Shown: positions 1 to 11,580, counted from the stretch's first letter. The stretch: 64,000 nt of DNA from Platerodrilus igneus (GCA_036346225.1 JARFIW010000003.1:434001-498000), one strand, 5' to 3'. Program-made: numbers and translations. Notes: a model not told the origin generated them from the letters alone.

Positions 1-640
1 AAACACGTCTTTATCTAAATATAATCGAAATTAGAATTTTTATTTATTTCGCTTAGCGATAAGATCAACAACCTTAGCTTACTTGAATTACAATTCTAAA
101 ACATACAATATCCAATAACAATTCGTCTTTCTTTTCGTGTCCAAAATACCTTCACTACAGTCTTTATAATATTCTTAATTTCTACTATTGGTCCAAAACA
201 CTTCACAATTCTCCAATAACCTTTTATATTTCTATTCACTTTTAATTTTGATTTTACAATTCGTCCAAAAGTTGATTCTATTAAAAGAAAAGCCAAAATA
301 ATTTACACACGACCTGGACGCTTTGTTGGTTGCAGATATCCATAAATGCGTTCGGCTTTCCGACGGCAAATGTACTTTCACTGGCTCATAAAATATCAAC
401 TCAGTATAAAACCTTAAGTACCGTGCATTGTATCAACGTCATAAAGTCATGTTGTCTACCTTTTGGCACATATTTTTCAAACTAAAATGGTACATACTAT
501 GTATATACTATGTATATACATATGTAAAGTACAGCAAAATATAGTTTTTTAAATTATTAGATCTGATATATTAATCCTATTGTTTGGCATACACCCCTAT
601 TAACACAAATCTACCCTTAGAAGCCTTGTACCCCCCTACA
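1..640. other. AT-rich non-coding stretch
   Basis: No gene, RNA or repeat boundary is recognised here. The one longer open frame on the minus strand (96-296) has no family features and a composition like its surroundings. The right edge runs into CCCCTA-rich sequence that leads into a (TA)n tract and resembles the left shoulders of other (TA)n tracts in the window. Confidence 0.4.
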
Positions 641-641
641 T

Positions 642-645
<4 letters not shown>

Positions 646-673
<28 letters not shown>

Positions 674-775
674 TACTGTGACAACGCCGCGTTAGAGCGT
701 CACTAAAAGAGTGCTGTGACAACGACTTGCTTTGATGCGCCGCTGAAAGTATGCTGTGATAAAACTACAGCAAAT
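646..775. repeat. (TA)n tract with CTGTGAC-type tandem shoulder
   Basis: A (TA)n run at about 646-673 is followed by ATTACTGTGACAACG, then by degenerate units that each begin CTGTGA (about 676, 713 and 752), roughly 38-40 bp apart. The same shoulder, read on the other strand as TCACAGYAATATATA, occurs beside other (TA)n tracts at 3250, 5450 and 55420. This suggests the end of a dispersed repeat family and not a simple microsatellite. Confidence 0.55.
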
Positions 776-779
776 TGTA

Positions 780-2467
780 TTGTTGACTTACCTTCCTTTC
801 CAACTTTGCCCTGCCTGGCTAGCTCAACGGAAATGTTAAAATTTATAAAATGAAATCAAACACACTAAAATTACAAAGTATTTATACAGTACGAAATATT
901 TTCTCCCATACAAAAGCATGTAGAACATTTATAACATATTTCTTCAAACATCAAATAATTTCTAAGAAGTACTTATTTACTTAATTATAAAAATGTTCCT
1001 TACCTTATATTAAATTTACAGAGCTAAATTTCTTTTTTGGATAGTTTACTTGGTTATGATTCTCACGCTTGTAAGGTTTGTTTTGGCCAAAAAATGCTTG
1101 ACAGATAATCTATTAAATGGTTAGAGTGTTTCAAATCCTGAACACAAACTTTCCTAGTAAAGATCCTTACAAAAATAAAATGATTAGGACTTACTCTATC
1201 TTAAACTAAATGACAAAATTCAAGTATAAGTTACAATGTTTAAAAAAATTATACTTGCAAAAATTCACGAAGGACTTTTTCAATTAAATATCTTCGGTTT
1301 CTTGGCTTTATTTTAAATTGAAATTCAAATCCCAGTTTACTAAATCTTGCATATTATTTAAATAGCTTTTTATGTCGAAGTATTTCTCATCTTCATTGTA
1401 TATAATTACATTTAATAATTTCCATTTTTATGCAGGCTACGTTTAAAACATCACATCTTTATTCATTGTAACCTTGTAGTTATTAAATTAAGGTATGCGT
1501 ACTACATATTTCAAATATCATCTTCGCAAAGCAACAGCTCGCGACTTAAATAAACATTTCGCGATCGAATTCGTGAATGAATGACTTTTTTAATAAACGC
1601 TTCCATTTATTTACAGAATTATCTATTTTTAGAACAGACTAGCGTTTTCGTGATTCCGTTTCAACTAATACACGCCTATCTAACGTAATTATCTGGGAAT
1701 TTCTCATTAGAGTTCAAAATTGTCCAGTTTTATTACCTCGTTAGTATTGATCTATAATAAAGACGCGCGCTGCCTCGTCTTTGTTTAACACCCAAGGTTA
1801 CTGTGGTGTTGCATACTAATGCGATAGATAATCATTTTATGTTACATTTTATGGGTTTTTTATTGTTCCGGACGTTTCGTAGAATAAACGTTTATTCATG
1901 AATGAGTTCAACGAAGTTGACGTATTTTTCTCAATTGCTCTTGAATTCTCAAGAACATGTTTTATTTAAATTGAATTTATGTAATACGGAGGCTAAATAA
2001 TTTATAGCTTTATAACGCAAACTAGGTGCTACTGTATAGAAAATATTTTCTTTCACGGTAAAATGTGTTTTAAGACTAAAATTAGGGTTTTAAATCCACC
2101 AAATTATTTATTTTTATCCAAGGAAAGGGCATTTTTTATTACAAACGAATAGTTTTGTATTTATCTTAAAATGATCTGTTTGCGTTCGCATTTATTGCGT
2201 TTTTAAGGTATCTTAAAATTAATTATTTTTACATATACAGCTTACGTTATTTGCTATGTATTTACAATACGCTTATATCATACAGGGTAATTATTTATAA
2301 ATTTGATTTTCCGCTTGCACCTCAATCAAAAAAAGTAGGCTTGTATTATACAGAGCGTAACCATACATTTACGGAAATTTCTATTTTTTCCCCGATTCTT
2401 TTATATCTTGGTAGGATTTATTTGTAGAATTTAGGTTTCAATAACCTCTTGTGTCCCCATATCACGT

Positions 2468-2469
<2 letters not shown>
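780..2469. other. AT-rich non-coding stretch
   Basis: About 1.7 kb in which I see no coding signature on either strand, no structural RNA and no recognisable transposon edge. It ends at the (TA)n tract before the Penelope fragment. Confidence 0.4.

Positions 2470-2512
<43 letters not shown>
2470..2512. repeat. (TA)n microsatellite
   Basis: About 21 TA dinucleotides, directly abutting the 5' edge of the Penelope RT fragment. Confidence 0.95.
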
Positions 2513-2515
<3 letters not shown>

Positions 2516-2529
2516 AACTGATTTAATTG

Positions 2530-3131
2530 AAATCCCTTTTTTTACTAATATTCCCATTGAGTTAGTAGTGAGTATTATCACGGAGAAATGGAACCAAATT
2601 CAACCACATTGTAATCTGGATTTTAAATCGTTTTTATCAACTATTAACCTAGTTTTTAACAACACATACTTTATCTTTAATTCGACATGTTACCTACAGA
2701 AGTTTGGCACACCGATGGGCTTTCCACTGTCGCCCATCATCGCACAGATCGTCATAGATTCTTTACTAGAGTCTGTCATGAATTTACTTCCTTTTGACAT
2801 TTCCTTTCTTGTCAAATATGTAGACGACATCTTATGTTCCGTGCCTGGGCATTTGATAGAGTATACAGTGTATATTTTCAAAAGCTATAATTTTAATTTG
2901 GTTTTTACATATGAAAAAGAAGTTAACCAAAGCATCCCATTTCTAGACACATTGGTGATTAGATCGCCTACCAATATGTTGCTTTCTGATATCTACAAGA
3001 AACCCACTGACTCTGGGAGGTATATTAATTATCACTTCAACCATACGCTCGCTCATAAAATTAACACCATTATTGGTTTAAAACATCGTATTACCAGAAT
3101 ATGCGAGCCAAACTGCTTGCTATTTTCATAA
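2530..3131 (+). pseudogene. Penelope-like element reverse transcriptase fragment
   Basis: The frame reads without interruption from just after the (TA)n tract to a stop at 3129-3131 and contains the palm core of a Penelope-like RT. Visible features are a GTPMGFPLSPIIAQ block (about 2706-2747), the catalytic YVDD motif (about 2818-2829), SIPFLDTLV (about 2932-2958) and a downstream YKKPT...GRYIN block typical of Penelope RTs. Fingers motifs upstream are absent except the end of a TN(I/V)P block, and the C-terminal GIY-YIG endonuclease is missing. It is therefore truncated at both ends. No start codon is needed because the frame enters from the truncation point. The RT core itself has no stops, which points to a fairly recent insertion. 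Confidence 0.88.
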
Positions 3132-3250
3132 TGTACGAATTGCCTATTTTTCTGCTAAATAAATGCAGTTTTCTGATTCCTATGGCTATTTATTGTTACT
3201 ACACGACTCTTACTACTCAATACACCCCTAAATAACCCCTTATCACAGCA
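3132..3250 (+). other. 3' flank of Penelope fragment with CCCCTA-rich shoulder
   Basis: A short non-coding stretch containing ACACCCCTAAATAACCCC and then TCACAGCAATATATA, leading into the next (TA)n tract. Similar CCCCTA-rich shoulders precede the tracts at 646 and 57081. Confidence 0.4.
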
Positions 3251-3272
3251 ATATATATATATATATATATAT
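3251..3272. repeat. (TA)n microsatellite at SINE end
   Basis: A short (TA)n run that forms the tail-side edge of the inverted SINE copy beginning at 3273. Confidence 0.9.
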
Positions 3273-3413
3273 TTTAGATAATTAATTACACAAGGTAAGT
3301 TGATAAATACTATAGTATTACAGTGAATAAGATGAAATAATAACTTAGACTTTTATGCAAAGCCCAAATGATCATTTCAAATCGAGCTAGTAATTGAAAG
3401 ATGGAAAATATAA

Positions 3414-3487
3414 GATCTTGGGCAGGACTTGAACCTGTATCCTGGTTTTGCTGGAACCATGCGTTTGCCAATTACGCCACCGAGACC
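3414..3487 (-). ncRNA. tRNA-like SINE head, copy 1
   Basis: This 74-nt stretch folds as a cloverleaf. The acceptor is GGTCTCG against CAAGATC, box A is TGGCGTAATTGGCAAACGC, box B is GGTTCAAGTCC, the T stem is ACAGG/CCTGC and the anticodon stem is TGGTT/AACCA with a seven-base loop. Position 33 is C and not the invariant T, and no isolated gene context exists, so it is read as a pol III promoter head of a SINE and not a functional tRNA gene. Confidence 0.65.
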
Positions 3488-3579
3488 GATGACACAATTA
3501 GGAAATTTACAAATTTAAATGGTGTACACAACTAGACATAAACAAGATTTAAATTTTTAAATTTCCCAATTGTGTCATC

Positions 3580-3654
3580 GGTCTCGGTGGCGTATTTGGT
3601 AAAACGCATGGTTCCGGAAAAACCAGGATACAGGTTCAAGTCCTGTCCAAGACC
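3580..3654 (+). ncRNA. tRNA-like SINE head, copy 2
   Basis: The same cloverleaf layout as copy 1, in the opposite orientation. One base is added in the D loop (GGTAAAACGC) and the anticodon loop is changed to CCGGAAA. Box B GGTTCAAGTCC is intact, and acceptor arm GGTCTCG pairs with CAAGACC apart from one mismatch. Confidence 0.65.
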
Positions 3655-3929
3655 TTATATTTTCCATCTTTCAATTACTAGCTGGATTTGAAATGATCAT
3701 TTGGGCTTTGCATAAAGGTCTAAGTTATTATTTCATCTTACTCACTGTAATACTATAGTATTTATCAACTTACTTTGTGAAATTAACTATCTAAAATATT
3801 TATATATTTAATATTTGGCTTAGCCGTAATTTTGAGCGTAGCTTCCTGTCTATAACTGACATAAGTCAAAAACTTGACAATGTCAGATATGATTGACAAA
3901 AATGCCAAACGTAGTTGAAAGTTAGGTTT

Positions 3930-4145
3930 ATGTATAGTTGTGTACACGATTTAAATTTGTAAATTTCTCAATTGTGTCATCGGTCTCGGTGGCGTAATTG
4001 GTAAACGCATGGTTATGGCAAAATCAGGATACAGGTTCAAGTCCTGTCCAAGACCTTATATTTTCCATCTTTCAATTACTAGCTCGATTTGAAATGATCA
4101 TTTGGGCTTTGAATAAAAGTCTAAGTTATTATTTCAACTTATTTA
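3930..4145 (+). mobile_element. tRNA-like SINE, third copy (3' truncated)
   Basis: This copy is parallel to copy 2. It has the same leader (GTTGTGTACACGATTTAAATT), a tRNA-like head at 3982-4055 with box A TGGCGTAATTGGTAAACGC and box B GGTTCAAGTCC, and the same body down to GTCTAAGTTATTATTTCAAC. It then leaves the family consensus at about 4143, before the (TA)n tail. Confidence 0.7.
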
Positions 4146-5400
4146 TGTAGATAGAACGAACAGACTAGATTGGCGATTAAGGTTGAAATAAGATGCAAAC
4201 ATGAGAGGGGAAAGCATATCAGTTGGTGTGTAAAATTAATTAGTTGTTCTCGGACGTGTTGCGAGGCGTGTGTAAATTTCTTAGATGTCAACTCGGGCGA
4301 GTGCAAATTTCAGTAGAATTATTGTGTCGAGACATCGGAAGGGAAAATAGAATGCAAAATTTCTTAAAATCGTCCGTCGCGGGACAAATTCGACTTGCAA
4401 GAGAGCCATTATTTAAACCCGTGCTGAGAGGAGTTTAGCTCTCTTTTATTTTTGATTTTATGCGATACTTCAAAGAGTTTTGCTCTTTATTTTTTGATTT
4501 TATTTGATACGTCCAGCAGAATAGATGGTGATTACGTGCTACTATAACAGTTATTATGCATTAGTGCACTGAGAGAAGATAAAAGTGCTATTTTTCGGGG
4601 GTGTTAGTAATCAAATGTTATTCGTAAACGTGATTGGATCCACAAAACAAGATTTCGATATACATAGATGAGTTCCTGAGAAGCCCTGAAACCTTTTAGA
4701 CGAATGGTGGTGTAGAAAAATTTTAAAGGCGGCAAAAAAATCTGAAGCCGTAAACATATCCAGCTGGAATGGTGGAATTAGCAAGGACGATGTACATTGG
4801 AGCCACGAGTGCATTAACCTTCAGGTAAATTATGCATTTTTGTTCGATCTTAGATGTTTTGGTGTGTGTTGAATATCTTTATAATTTATTTGATAAAAAT
4901 GGACAGTAGTAAATTTGTATAAACAACAAATTTTTAATTTTAAGGTAAAATTTTCTTGTATAAGTAGAAAGGAGTATTTATCAGGTTTATGTTTTTGATT
5001 ATGATGAAAATGTGGGTCTGTCTTTGAGCTCAATTAGACTAACCTGTTAAATTAACGTAAAGGGGTGGGAGATGCTCCCTTTTATTCAGACTCAGGTCTG
5101 CAAATATTGTTAACTTAATTAGTATGCATCCTACAAGGACTCTAATTCCGGATGCAAATTAAAATTATGACAAATTTGAACTTGAAATTTTATTATGCTG
5201 AAATTTAATTTTGAAATTTTAATGTATTGTGAATATTGGTGTAAATAGACTTAACGTTGATGTTTGTGGTAGGAATGTGTTTTCTTTTATGAATGAGGAT
5301 GAAAGTTTTAACTAGGTGAGCAGCCGAGGCGGAAGGATTCAAGAGGCGATATTCAGATAAGAAATCGAATATCAGAGGAGATTTTACCGTAGTAACGAGA
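4146..5400. other. Unassigned non-coding stretch
   Basis: Moderately less AT-rich than its surroundings at 4240-4440. The short open frames on both strands here (for example 4244-4438) show no family motif. I see no clear splice-bounded exon, RNA or transposon. Confidence 0.35.
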
Positions 5401-5404
5401 ATCA

Positions 5405-5452
5405 CAGCAATTCTTGACGCCCAATTCGTGAGGCTCGATTCTTGAATCACAG

Positions 5453-5492
<40 letters not shown>
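5405..5492. repeat. (TA)n tract with duplicated TCACAGCAATA shoulder
   Basis: ATCACAGCAATTCTTGACGCC at about 5401 and AATCACAGCAATATATA at about 5445 are two roughly 45-bp-spaced copies of the same shoulder motif. The second runs into (TA)n at 5454-5492. The long minus-strand open frame across this tract (5205-5663) is an artefact of the repeat. Confidence 0.6.
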
Positions 5493-5494
<2 letters not shown>

Positions 5495-6297
5495 CTCTGG
5501 AGCTACCTTTGTATCGAGCCTCACTGTTGGGTGGAAACGGCTCATTTATTCTTGCCCCACAACTTTGGTGCCAAAATTCTACGTATCTTACCTGCTGTAA
5601 TTCTTCAAAATTTTTAATGTTGTTACAAAATTTTGCACCTACCTGAAATTGAAGCCCTACCACCTAGACTTGCAATTCATACCATCCAACAACAATATCT
5701 TTTGAAGATGCATTTCGATTCAGACGCTAAGACCTCCAGCTACCTCAGAAATATTCGCCACGGCTGCTCACTCGTTCCCTGAAAATCCTACCGTACAAAA
5801 AATAACGTAGATTGCCAAAAATAGATCACTATATTTATTATTATATCCAATTTGTTACTTATAATTTCAATTTACATTCCTCGTGTGTTTCAATCTCTAA
5901 CACATTTTATCCATTGTGAAAATAAATCTTATTTTAAAGGAAATAATTTTGAAATTTTATTACATTAGTTATGAACCAAAAGTAACGGGGCTTATTTCCA
6001 AATTTTACTTTTCACCACAGGTCAAATACGAGCTCATAGTAAACCTTCCTTTATCTAAGTACTGACTACGGCACTGAAATTTCCAGAAACCCTTTTACCT
6101 TTTACAAAAGGTTAAAGTTATACCTTCATGAGATACCACAAAATATTACATAAATAAATTTTCATTTAGTGTAAATCCATAACTAAAATGTTTTTACAAT
6201 ATAATAAATACACAAAAATCAACAAAATGTCACCCACAAAATCACAAAACATCAGTTTTATAAAGTAGAGTTACCTGGATTTTTGTGTCACCAGCTC
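5493..6297. other. Unassigned non-coding stretch
   Basis: No coding, RNA or repeat signature was recognised in these 0.8 kb. Confidence 0.35.
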
Positions 6298-6420
6298 TCT
6301 ACATAGACACCATCTTCAAGGTGATCCTCCCTCTCGACTGCACGTTCAAATACTGATTTTCTACATAGACACCATCTCCAACATGGTCCTCCCTCTTGAC
6401 TGGACGTTTAAATACTATCT
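6298..6420. repeat. Two-copy 62-bp tandem duplication
   Basis: TCTACATAGACACCATCT begins at 6298 and again at 6360. Each is followed by a closely matching stretch through CCTCCCTCTYGACTG and ACGTT(C/T)AAATACT. The copies differ at several positions, so the duplication is not recent. Confidence 0.8.
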
Positions 6421-8770
6421 CCAGGTGGCCTTTCAGCATCAGCAACACACCGTTTCTAATCAGATTCCTCCACACAAATGTACGGTACTACCATGCTCCC
6501 GTACACCTGCTTCTGGTCCATCCATACACTCGATCGGTACTCAGAGTACACACACCGATCTCCAACAACTAAAATTGTACTTACTTGATATTTAGTTTCG
6601 ATTCTTTACTGCATTGCCAAATTATTTAAGCACCCATTTGTGCTAATTAAACGTTTTATAATATCAGAACTTTACTAAATTTCTTTTATATGTAGCTTGA
6701 TTGGCGATCGAAGGTAGAAAAGAAGAGAGAGGTCCACTACCTCTTCCTGGTTTAAATAAGCTCAAAAAGCCACCTCTTTGCATCAATTTTCCATATCCCT
6801 GTAATATCTTTTCTTGTTAACACAGCACAAACAACACAACGGTCGAACAATTCCACAACACCACAATTATCCTTGAAACATTCTCGGTACCAATTTGTTA
6901 TCCGTCGACAAAATTCCAGAATTTTCACCCCAAACAAGTTCTATACGCAGAAACCCTCATTAAAATTTTGCAACCGCCGCTGCCTTCCACGAAACCCCTA
7001 GCACTAATTGTTATACTTTAGTCTCTTAAATACGCCTCCTATCTACGCGCATATCCCTTATTTCATTCTAACTTACATTTAAAATCTCCCGTCTTATGTT
7101 ATCTCTGATTCTTGTTCCACCGTTATTCACAAGCAATATGAAGCCAAACAAACCAATATCATCGTCTGTCTAACTACTGATAACTAACTCAAATAGTCGT
7201 ACTCTGTTTGTAAATGATTTCCAGCTGTCTTATTCCCTTACTACTCAATATATTCTAAAAACATAACCTGTCTTTGTTCCTTTCATTAGCTTTTAACATT
7301 CTTGTCTACCAGGCGTTTTCAAAGTCAACGTTTCACTCAACATATGCTATTCTCCTTCCTTTATTACCTCATGTAAGCTATAGTCTTTCTATTTAAACTT
7401 TATTGATTTGTTTTCGTACGTGCAGTGCACACCTGTGTTTTGTCCCTCATTATCTATTTCCTGCAATTTCAATTGTTGACAAGCTCTATAGAATGTTATC
7501 TGTTTACGGCTTTAACCTTCCTAGAAATATTTTAACACGTGCATAAACTCGAATAACAACTGCCGCTTGAAATGCTATTCTAACTAAATCCTCGTATTAT
7601 CCAGAACATTTTTAATGAAAATCTTGTGTGTCTGAAATGTTTAGGAGTTTGCTAATAAATTTCACAAGGGTATACAACCGTAGCTTTTTAAATTATATAA
7701 ATGGTATCTTTTGGATAATTAATTGTAAAAGAAATAAAACAAGAAGACTACGAGTTTAATGTTATTTTCTCATAATAAAATTTGGGTATATAAAACTTGA
7801 TGCTTAATATTGTTAAGCTAAAAAACATATTGGAAAATACACATAATTGAATAACAATCGGTCCTATTCATCACCTTTATACCCAATTTTACTAAATATT
7901 ATTAATAAACGTTTAACTTCCTATTTAATAACATTTTTTGCTTTTTTCAGATGCATCCATTCCTTTCCTATACTCCTAAATCCAAGTACCTTTCAATATG
8001 ACTCAAGTTTTAGCAAGATCTGCCTCGTCCATGGCGTATGGAATACAAAGGGGTGATGGCAATAGCGATGAAGGTCATCCACATATACATCAGTTATGGG
8101 GTATTCACGAGCGATTAAATAAGTTACGAGGTTAGGCTTATAATCGATTTTAATATTTTATGCACAAAATGGGAATCAAGTGTGAGGTATACGAGATATT
8201 GCAATTAAATAACGAGACTGCGCAGCTTCCACAGCACAGTTTAATCGGGCGGAATTCTAATTGGAATGTGTTGACTTTGATACTTTCGAATCAACAACTC
8301 ATTGTTTTGTTTCTCGGTCTGGTTTAATTAGCTTTGGAGCGTTGATTGTAGCGGACACTATAGCGTAGTAGTGTCGCGATCATGGTTGACAAAAATCGAG
8401 CAACAAATTAACCTTATATTTCTTGTGAAATTAAAAAACATTGCCTAACAATGTTTACCAGCGTCAAAGGAGTTTTTCCTGATAAAGTTATATCTCTCGC
8501 GCGAGTTTTTGAATGGCACAAGAGGTTTTCTGAAGGTTGGAAAGAGGTTGAAGTGTTATCATGGCCTAGTGGGTGCCTCGGGGTTAAACCGTTTATCAAA
8601 AATACTACAAACAAGTTCTGATCAAGCTAACGGTGAGAGTAAGGAGGGATGGAACAGATATGTGGAAGAACGACTTTGAACTTTACACAAACATGATGCA
8701 GTAGCTCACAAAGCCCTGTTTATACAGACAATAACTAATTACATAACAATAAACATATTAACAGCCCCCG
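6421..8770. other. Unassigned non-coding stretch
   Basis: AT-rich DNA in which I see nothing coding. Open frames such as 7847-8056 and 6752-6937 have no recognisable domains. Confidence 0.35.
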
Positions 8771-8774
8771 CAAA

Positions 8775-8990
8775 ACAGCATTGGTATGTGACAAGTGTAA
8801 ATCCATCATAGGATTACCTCAGAACCATATACAATCTTTGTTGAACAGCATTGGTATCTGACAAGTGTAAAGCCGCCTTAGGGTCGCCTCAGACCCATAT
8901 AAAATATTCGTAGAAGAACATTGGTATTTGACAAGTGAAAACCCGCATAGGGTCACCTCAGAAGCATATTAAAATGTACCAAAGAGGGGG
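8775..8990. repeat. Three-copy 70-bp tandem repeat
   Basis: ATTGGTATNTGACAAGTG begins at about 8780, 8850 and 8920. Each unit continues through a TAGGRTYACCTCAGA-type segment and CATAT. The copies are diverged by substitutions, which fits an old minisatellite. Confidence 0.85.
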
Positions 8991-9263
8991 CCTAAATCAT
9001 AATGAAATTTCTTCCTCAAGATAAACGTAAAAAACGGTTGCTTAAGCCTTACGGTATCGTATTTGCACACTTCTTTAATAATCATCCTCTCAAGCGTATA
9101 AATAGAAACAAGTTAAAAAATGTTTTCGAATCCTCCAGTTATTGAATCTATATGAAATTTAACTAAACAAAGATTAATCAGCTGATTTCATGTTAATTGT
9201 ATTGGCTACCTCAAAGTCGTTCCCAGGGCGCAAGATAAATTGAAGGCACTTATTCGTCTAAAC

Positions 9264-9450
9264 TTTAAAATTTTCATCTAATGTATTCAAACCAAATATA
9301 TCAAACATTAATATCAAAGTCACCTTCAATTTATGTCATAAATGTCAAACTTGAAATTTTTATTATTTTGACAAACCTAAGTCATGGATCGAAACGTAAT
9401 TAAAGACGATTTTAACAACTATGGGTGGTTTAATTCCCAAAGAAAATCAA
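9264..9450 (+). repeat. Dispersed short repeat, copy A
   Basis: This matches 26267-26461 over nearly its full length, including ATTTATGTCATAAATGTCAAA and GGATCGAAACGTAATTAAAG. The other copy is a precise 216-bp insertion with an 11-bp target duplication, so this is a short retroposon-like family. No tRNA-like boxes are visible in it. Confidence 0.7.
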
Positions 9451-10480
9451 GCAAAATACAAAACAAACCACAACAAACATACAGGGGTACCGGTAGAGTA
9501 GTTGAAAAGGCCGACAATTAATGAGCTACAGCATTGTTTCGAACAATGAAAGGCACGTTTGCAGTATGCTTCAGTGTATTGATGGGAAAATAGAGTATTT
9601 TGAAAGGAATAAAGGTTCTTTATAAGTTATTTCAAATAAAACACACCTAACACCAGGTTCGTTATTTAATTGCCACACCTCGGGCATTCAATATATGTGA
9701 TAAATCTACCTGCAGCAATGCACTGTTTACAACAATAAAAAATAGTCGTGTAGGATAAGTGGACTCCCGTGCGGGGCGTTTTTGGTCTTATATGGTAATT
9801 AACTAATAAACAAGTCAGTCAGTACTAATTGAGCTTGATCAGGACATCTAAGTCTCAAAATCGAAAAGTCAAGAGTTCACTAAAGAAGGCGGATTTTTAT
9901 TAAGAGCTGAAATAAACTCGAACAACGAACGCCAAGCAGTTATGTTCTTTTCATGCCTGCTTAATCCAAAACGGGCCTTTTTTGCTTGATAATCTGAAAT
10001 AGGCATAGCATCACAACCATATGGGAGTCAACCGTCCGGTAAATCCGATCGTTGATTGTGCTAACTGTACCGTCAACTCCGTATTTCAGTACAACACCAA
10101 TGACTGTCGATTAATAAATAATTAAAACAGTAAGTCTAAGAAGATTTAGAGTTAAAATTTTTAAGACTCAGATGGTATATGCTTTGATATCGATATTGAT
10201 CGAAAAAAGGAGTAGATGTGATTAATAAAAAAGTGTTATGCTCTACGGCTTCTACCAAAACCTTTTTTTTTTAAATTTGTCATTGTTAAATTACCTTTTT
10301 CGATATCCACTGACGTTAAAAAGATTATCGGAGCATCAAAACAGCAAACAAGAACTTTAAAAACAATAAATAAAGAAATATTTATATCAATCAAAAAATT
10401 TCTTTAACCCTCTACTTCGGCGAGATTGGATTTGATATTGATTGGTTTTAAATCCCTTAGTCCCATTGAATGCATATATA
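9451..10480. other. Unassigned non-coding stretch
   Basis: No coding or structural RNA signature seen. Confidence 0.35.
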
Positions 10481-11372
10481 CGAAGTCGGTCCGATAAGTA
10501 CTTAGCCTCACCGCCCGATGACGCCACTATCGCAAGAGAAATTTACTATCGTGTAGTACATTCTGTTAGACGGCTACTGTCGAAATTTTAGCCGAAATGA
10601 ACTGTAGTTTTGTTTTGATCGCGTGGGGAAGCGGGCGTGTTTGCGGATTTTAGAAAAATGGAAAAAGAGCAATATCGGTTGGTGATTCAATTCTTGTTTT
10701 TGGAAGGGAAATCGCGCAGCGAAATCAAAGAGCGCTTGGATGCTGTGTAGGGTGACGCTTTTCCTTTGATGGCGACTGTCAAAAATTGACTTAACGAGTT
10801 TCAGCGTGGTCGCACGTCGTTCTTTGATGAGCCAAGCTCAGGTGCCCCGAAAACGGCTGCTACGAAGAATAACATGACAAAAATTTACGATCTCGTATTG
10901 GCAGACCTCCGATTAAAGGTGCGCGAGGTAGCTGAGACAGTAGGCATCGTAAAAGACCGCGTGGGCCATATCCTGCATGAAATTTTGGATATGAGAAAGC
11001 TGTCAGCGTGATGGGTGCCGCGTTTGCTCACTCCGGAAAACAAGCGCAACTACCCTCGCCACGGCCAAATTGGTCGAATTGGACTACAAACTGCTGCCCC
11101 ATATACCGTATTCTCCAGATTCGAACTCGTGCGACTTCTTTTGTTTTCGAACTTGAAAAAGTCACTCACCGGCCAAAAATTTGAGTCGAATGAGGTCATC
11201 GCCGTCACGAAGGTCTACTTTGCAGACCTCGAGAAAACGTATTTTTCAGACGGGTTAAAGCAGTTGGAGCAACGCTGGGTCAAGTGTATCGAGCTAAAAG
11301 GAGACTATGTTGAGAAATAGCTCGTCACTTTTCCAAAATTTTTGTTTTTCTTTTGTAGGCTAAATACTTATA
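10481..11372 (+). mobile_element. Internally deleted mariner (mauritiana-type) element
   Basis: The left terminal repeat, CGAAGTCGGTCCGATAAGTA at 10481, follows a TATATA target and is typical of mariner. A degraded complementary end, GGCTAAATACTTAT, lies near 11358-11371, where the rest of the right repeat is lost. Between them is a broken transposase. The element cannot move on its own. Confidence 0.85.
10658..11320 (+). pseudogene. Mariner transposase, catalytic core deleted
   Basis: The start ATG is at 10658. The N-terminal helix-turn-helix region is recognisable (KEQYRLVIQFLFLEGKS, then a VKN..LNEFQRGRTS block and WVPRLLTPENKR). In-frame stops occur at 10748 and about 10787 and again before the WVPRLL block (about 11009). 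After that block the sequence jumps directly to the C-terminal region (LKKSLTGQKF, YFADLEKTYFSDGLK, CIELKGDYVEK, stop at 11318-11320). The missing piece would have carried the first two aspartates of the DD34D triad, so it is a non-coding fossil or deletion derivative. Confidence 0.87.
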
Positions 11373-11474
11373 CTAAATACTCATACATGTGTTAAAGGTT
11401 TTACAAGAAAAATCAATATACGGAGTTATTTGGTTTAAAATAAGTAGGCCAACTGGAATTGTCGATCAAAAACT

Positions 11475-11552
11475 AGCGGCGAGCCTAAAATCATGGTTTT
11501 TTGAAAAGCTAGAAACAACTTTTCAAAAAACCATGACTTTAGGCTCGCCGCT
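11475..11552 (+). ncRNA. 34-bp near-perfect hairpin
   Basis: Arm 11475-11508 (AGCGGCGAGCCTAAAATCAT...) pairs with arm 11519-11552 over 34 bp with one mismatch, around a 10-nt loop (CTAGAAACAA). The size, about 78 nt, is that of a pre-miRNA hairpin, but the pairing is more perfect than usual for an old miRNA. It could equally be a short inverted duplication or a MITE-like remnant. Transcription is not shown by the sequence. Confidence 0.6.
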
Positions 11553-11580
11553 CGACTTCGAGCTTCAAATAAAACTTTAA

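Larger units (their letters stand above)
3273..3797. mobile_element. Inverted pair of tRNA-like SINEs
   Basis: Two copies of one short element face head to head, with arms at about 3273-3519 and 3546-3797 around a loop of roughly 26 bp. Each copy has a tRNA-like head followed by a body with ATTTTCCATCTTTCAATTAC, GATTTGAAATGATCATTTG and GTCTAAGTTATTATTTC. The bodies end in CTATCTAAAAT or its equivalent, running into (TA)n. A third partial copy lies at 3930-4145. Arms match closely but not perfectly (for example the tRNA loops differ), so the copies are independent or partly diverged. Confidence 0.75.

Noticed and set aside
4244..4438. 64-codon plus-strand frame in a GC-richer patch
   Set aside because: No homologue recognised, no splice signals and ordinary length for a chance frame.
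5205..5663. 152-codon minus-strand open frame
   Set aside because: It crosses a (TA)n tract that gives an alternating Ile-Tyr run. No domain; an artefact of the repeat.
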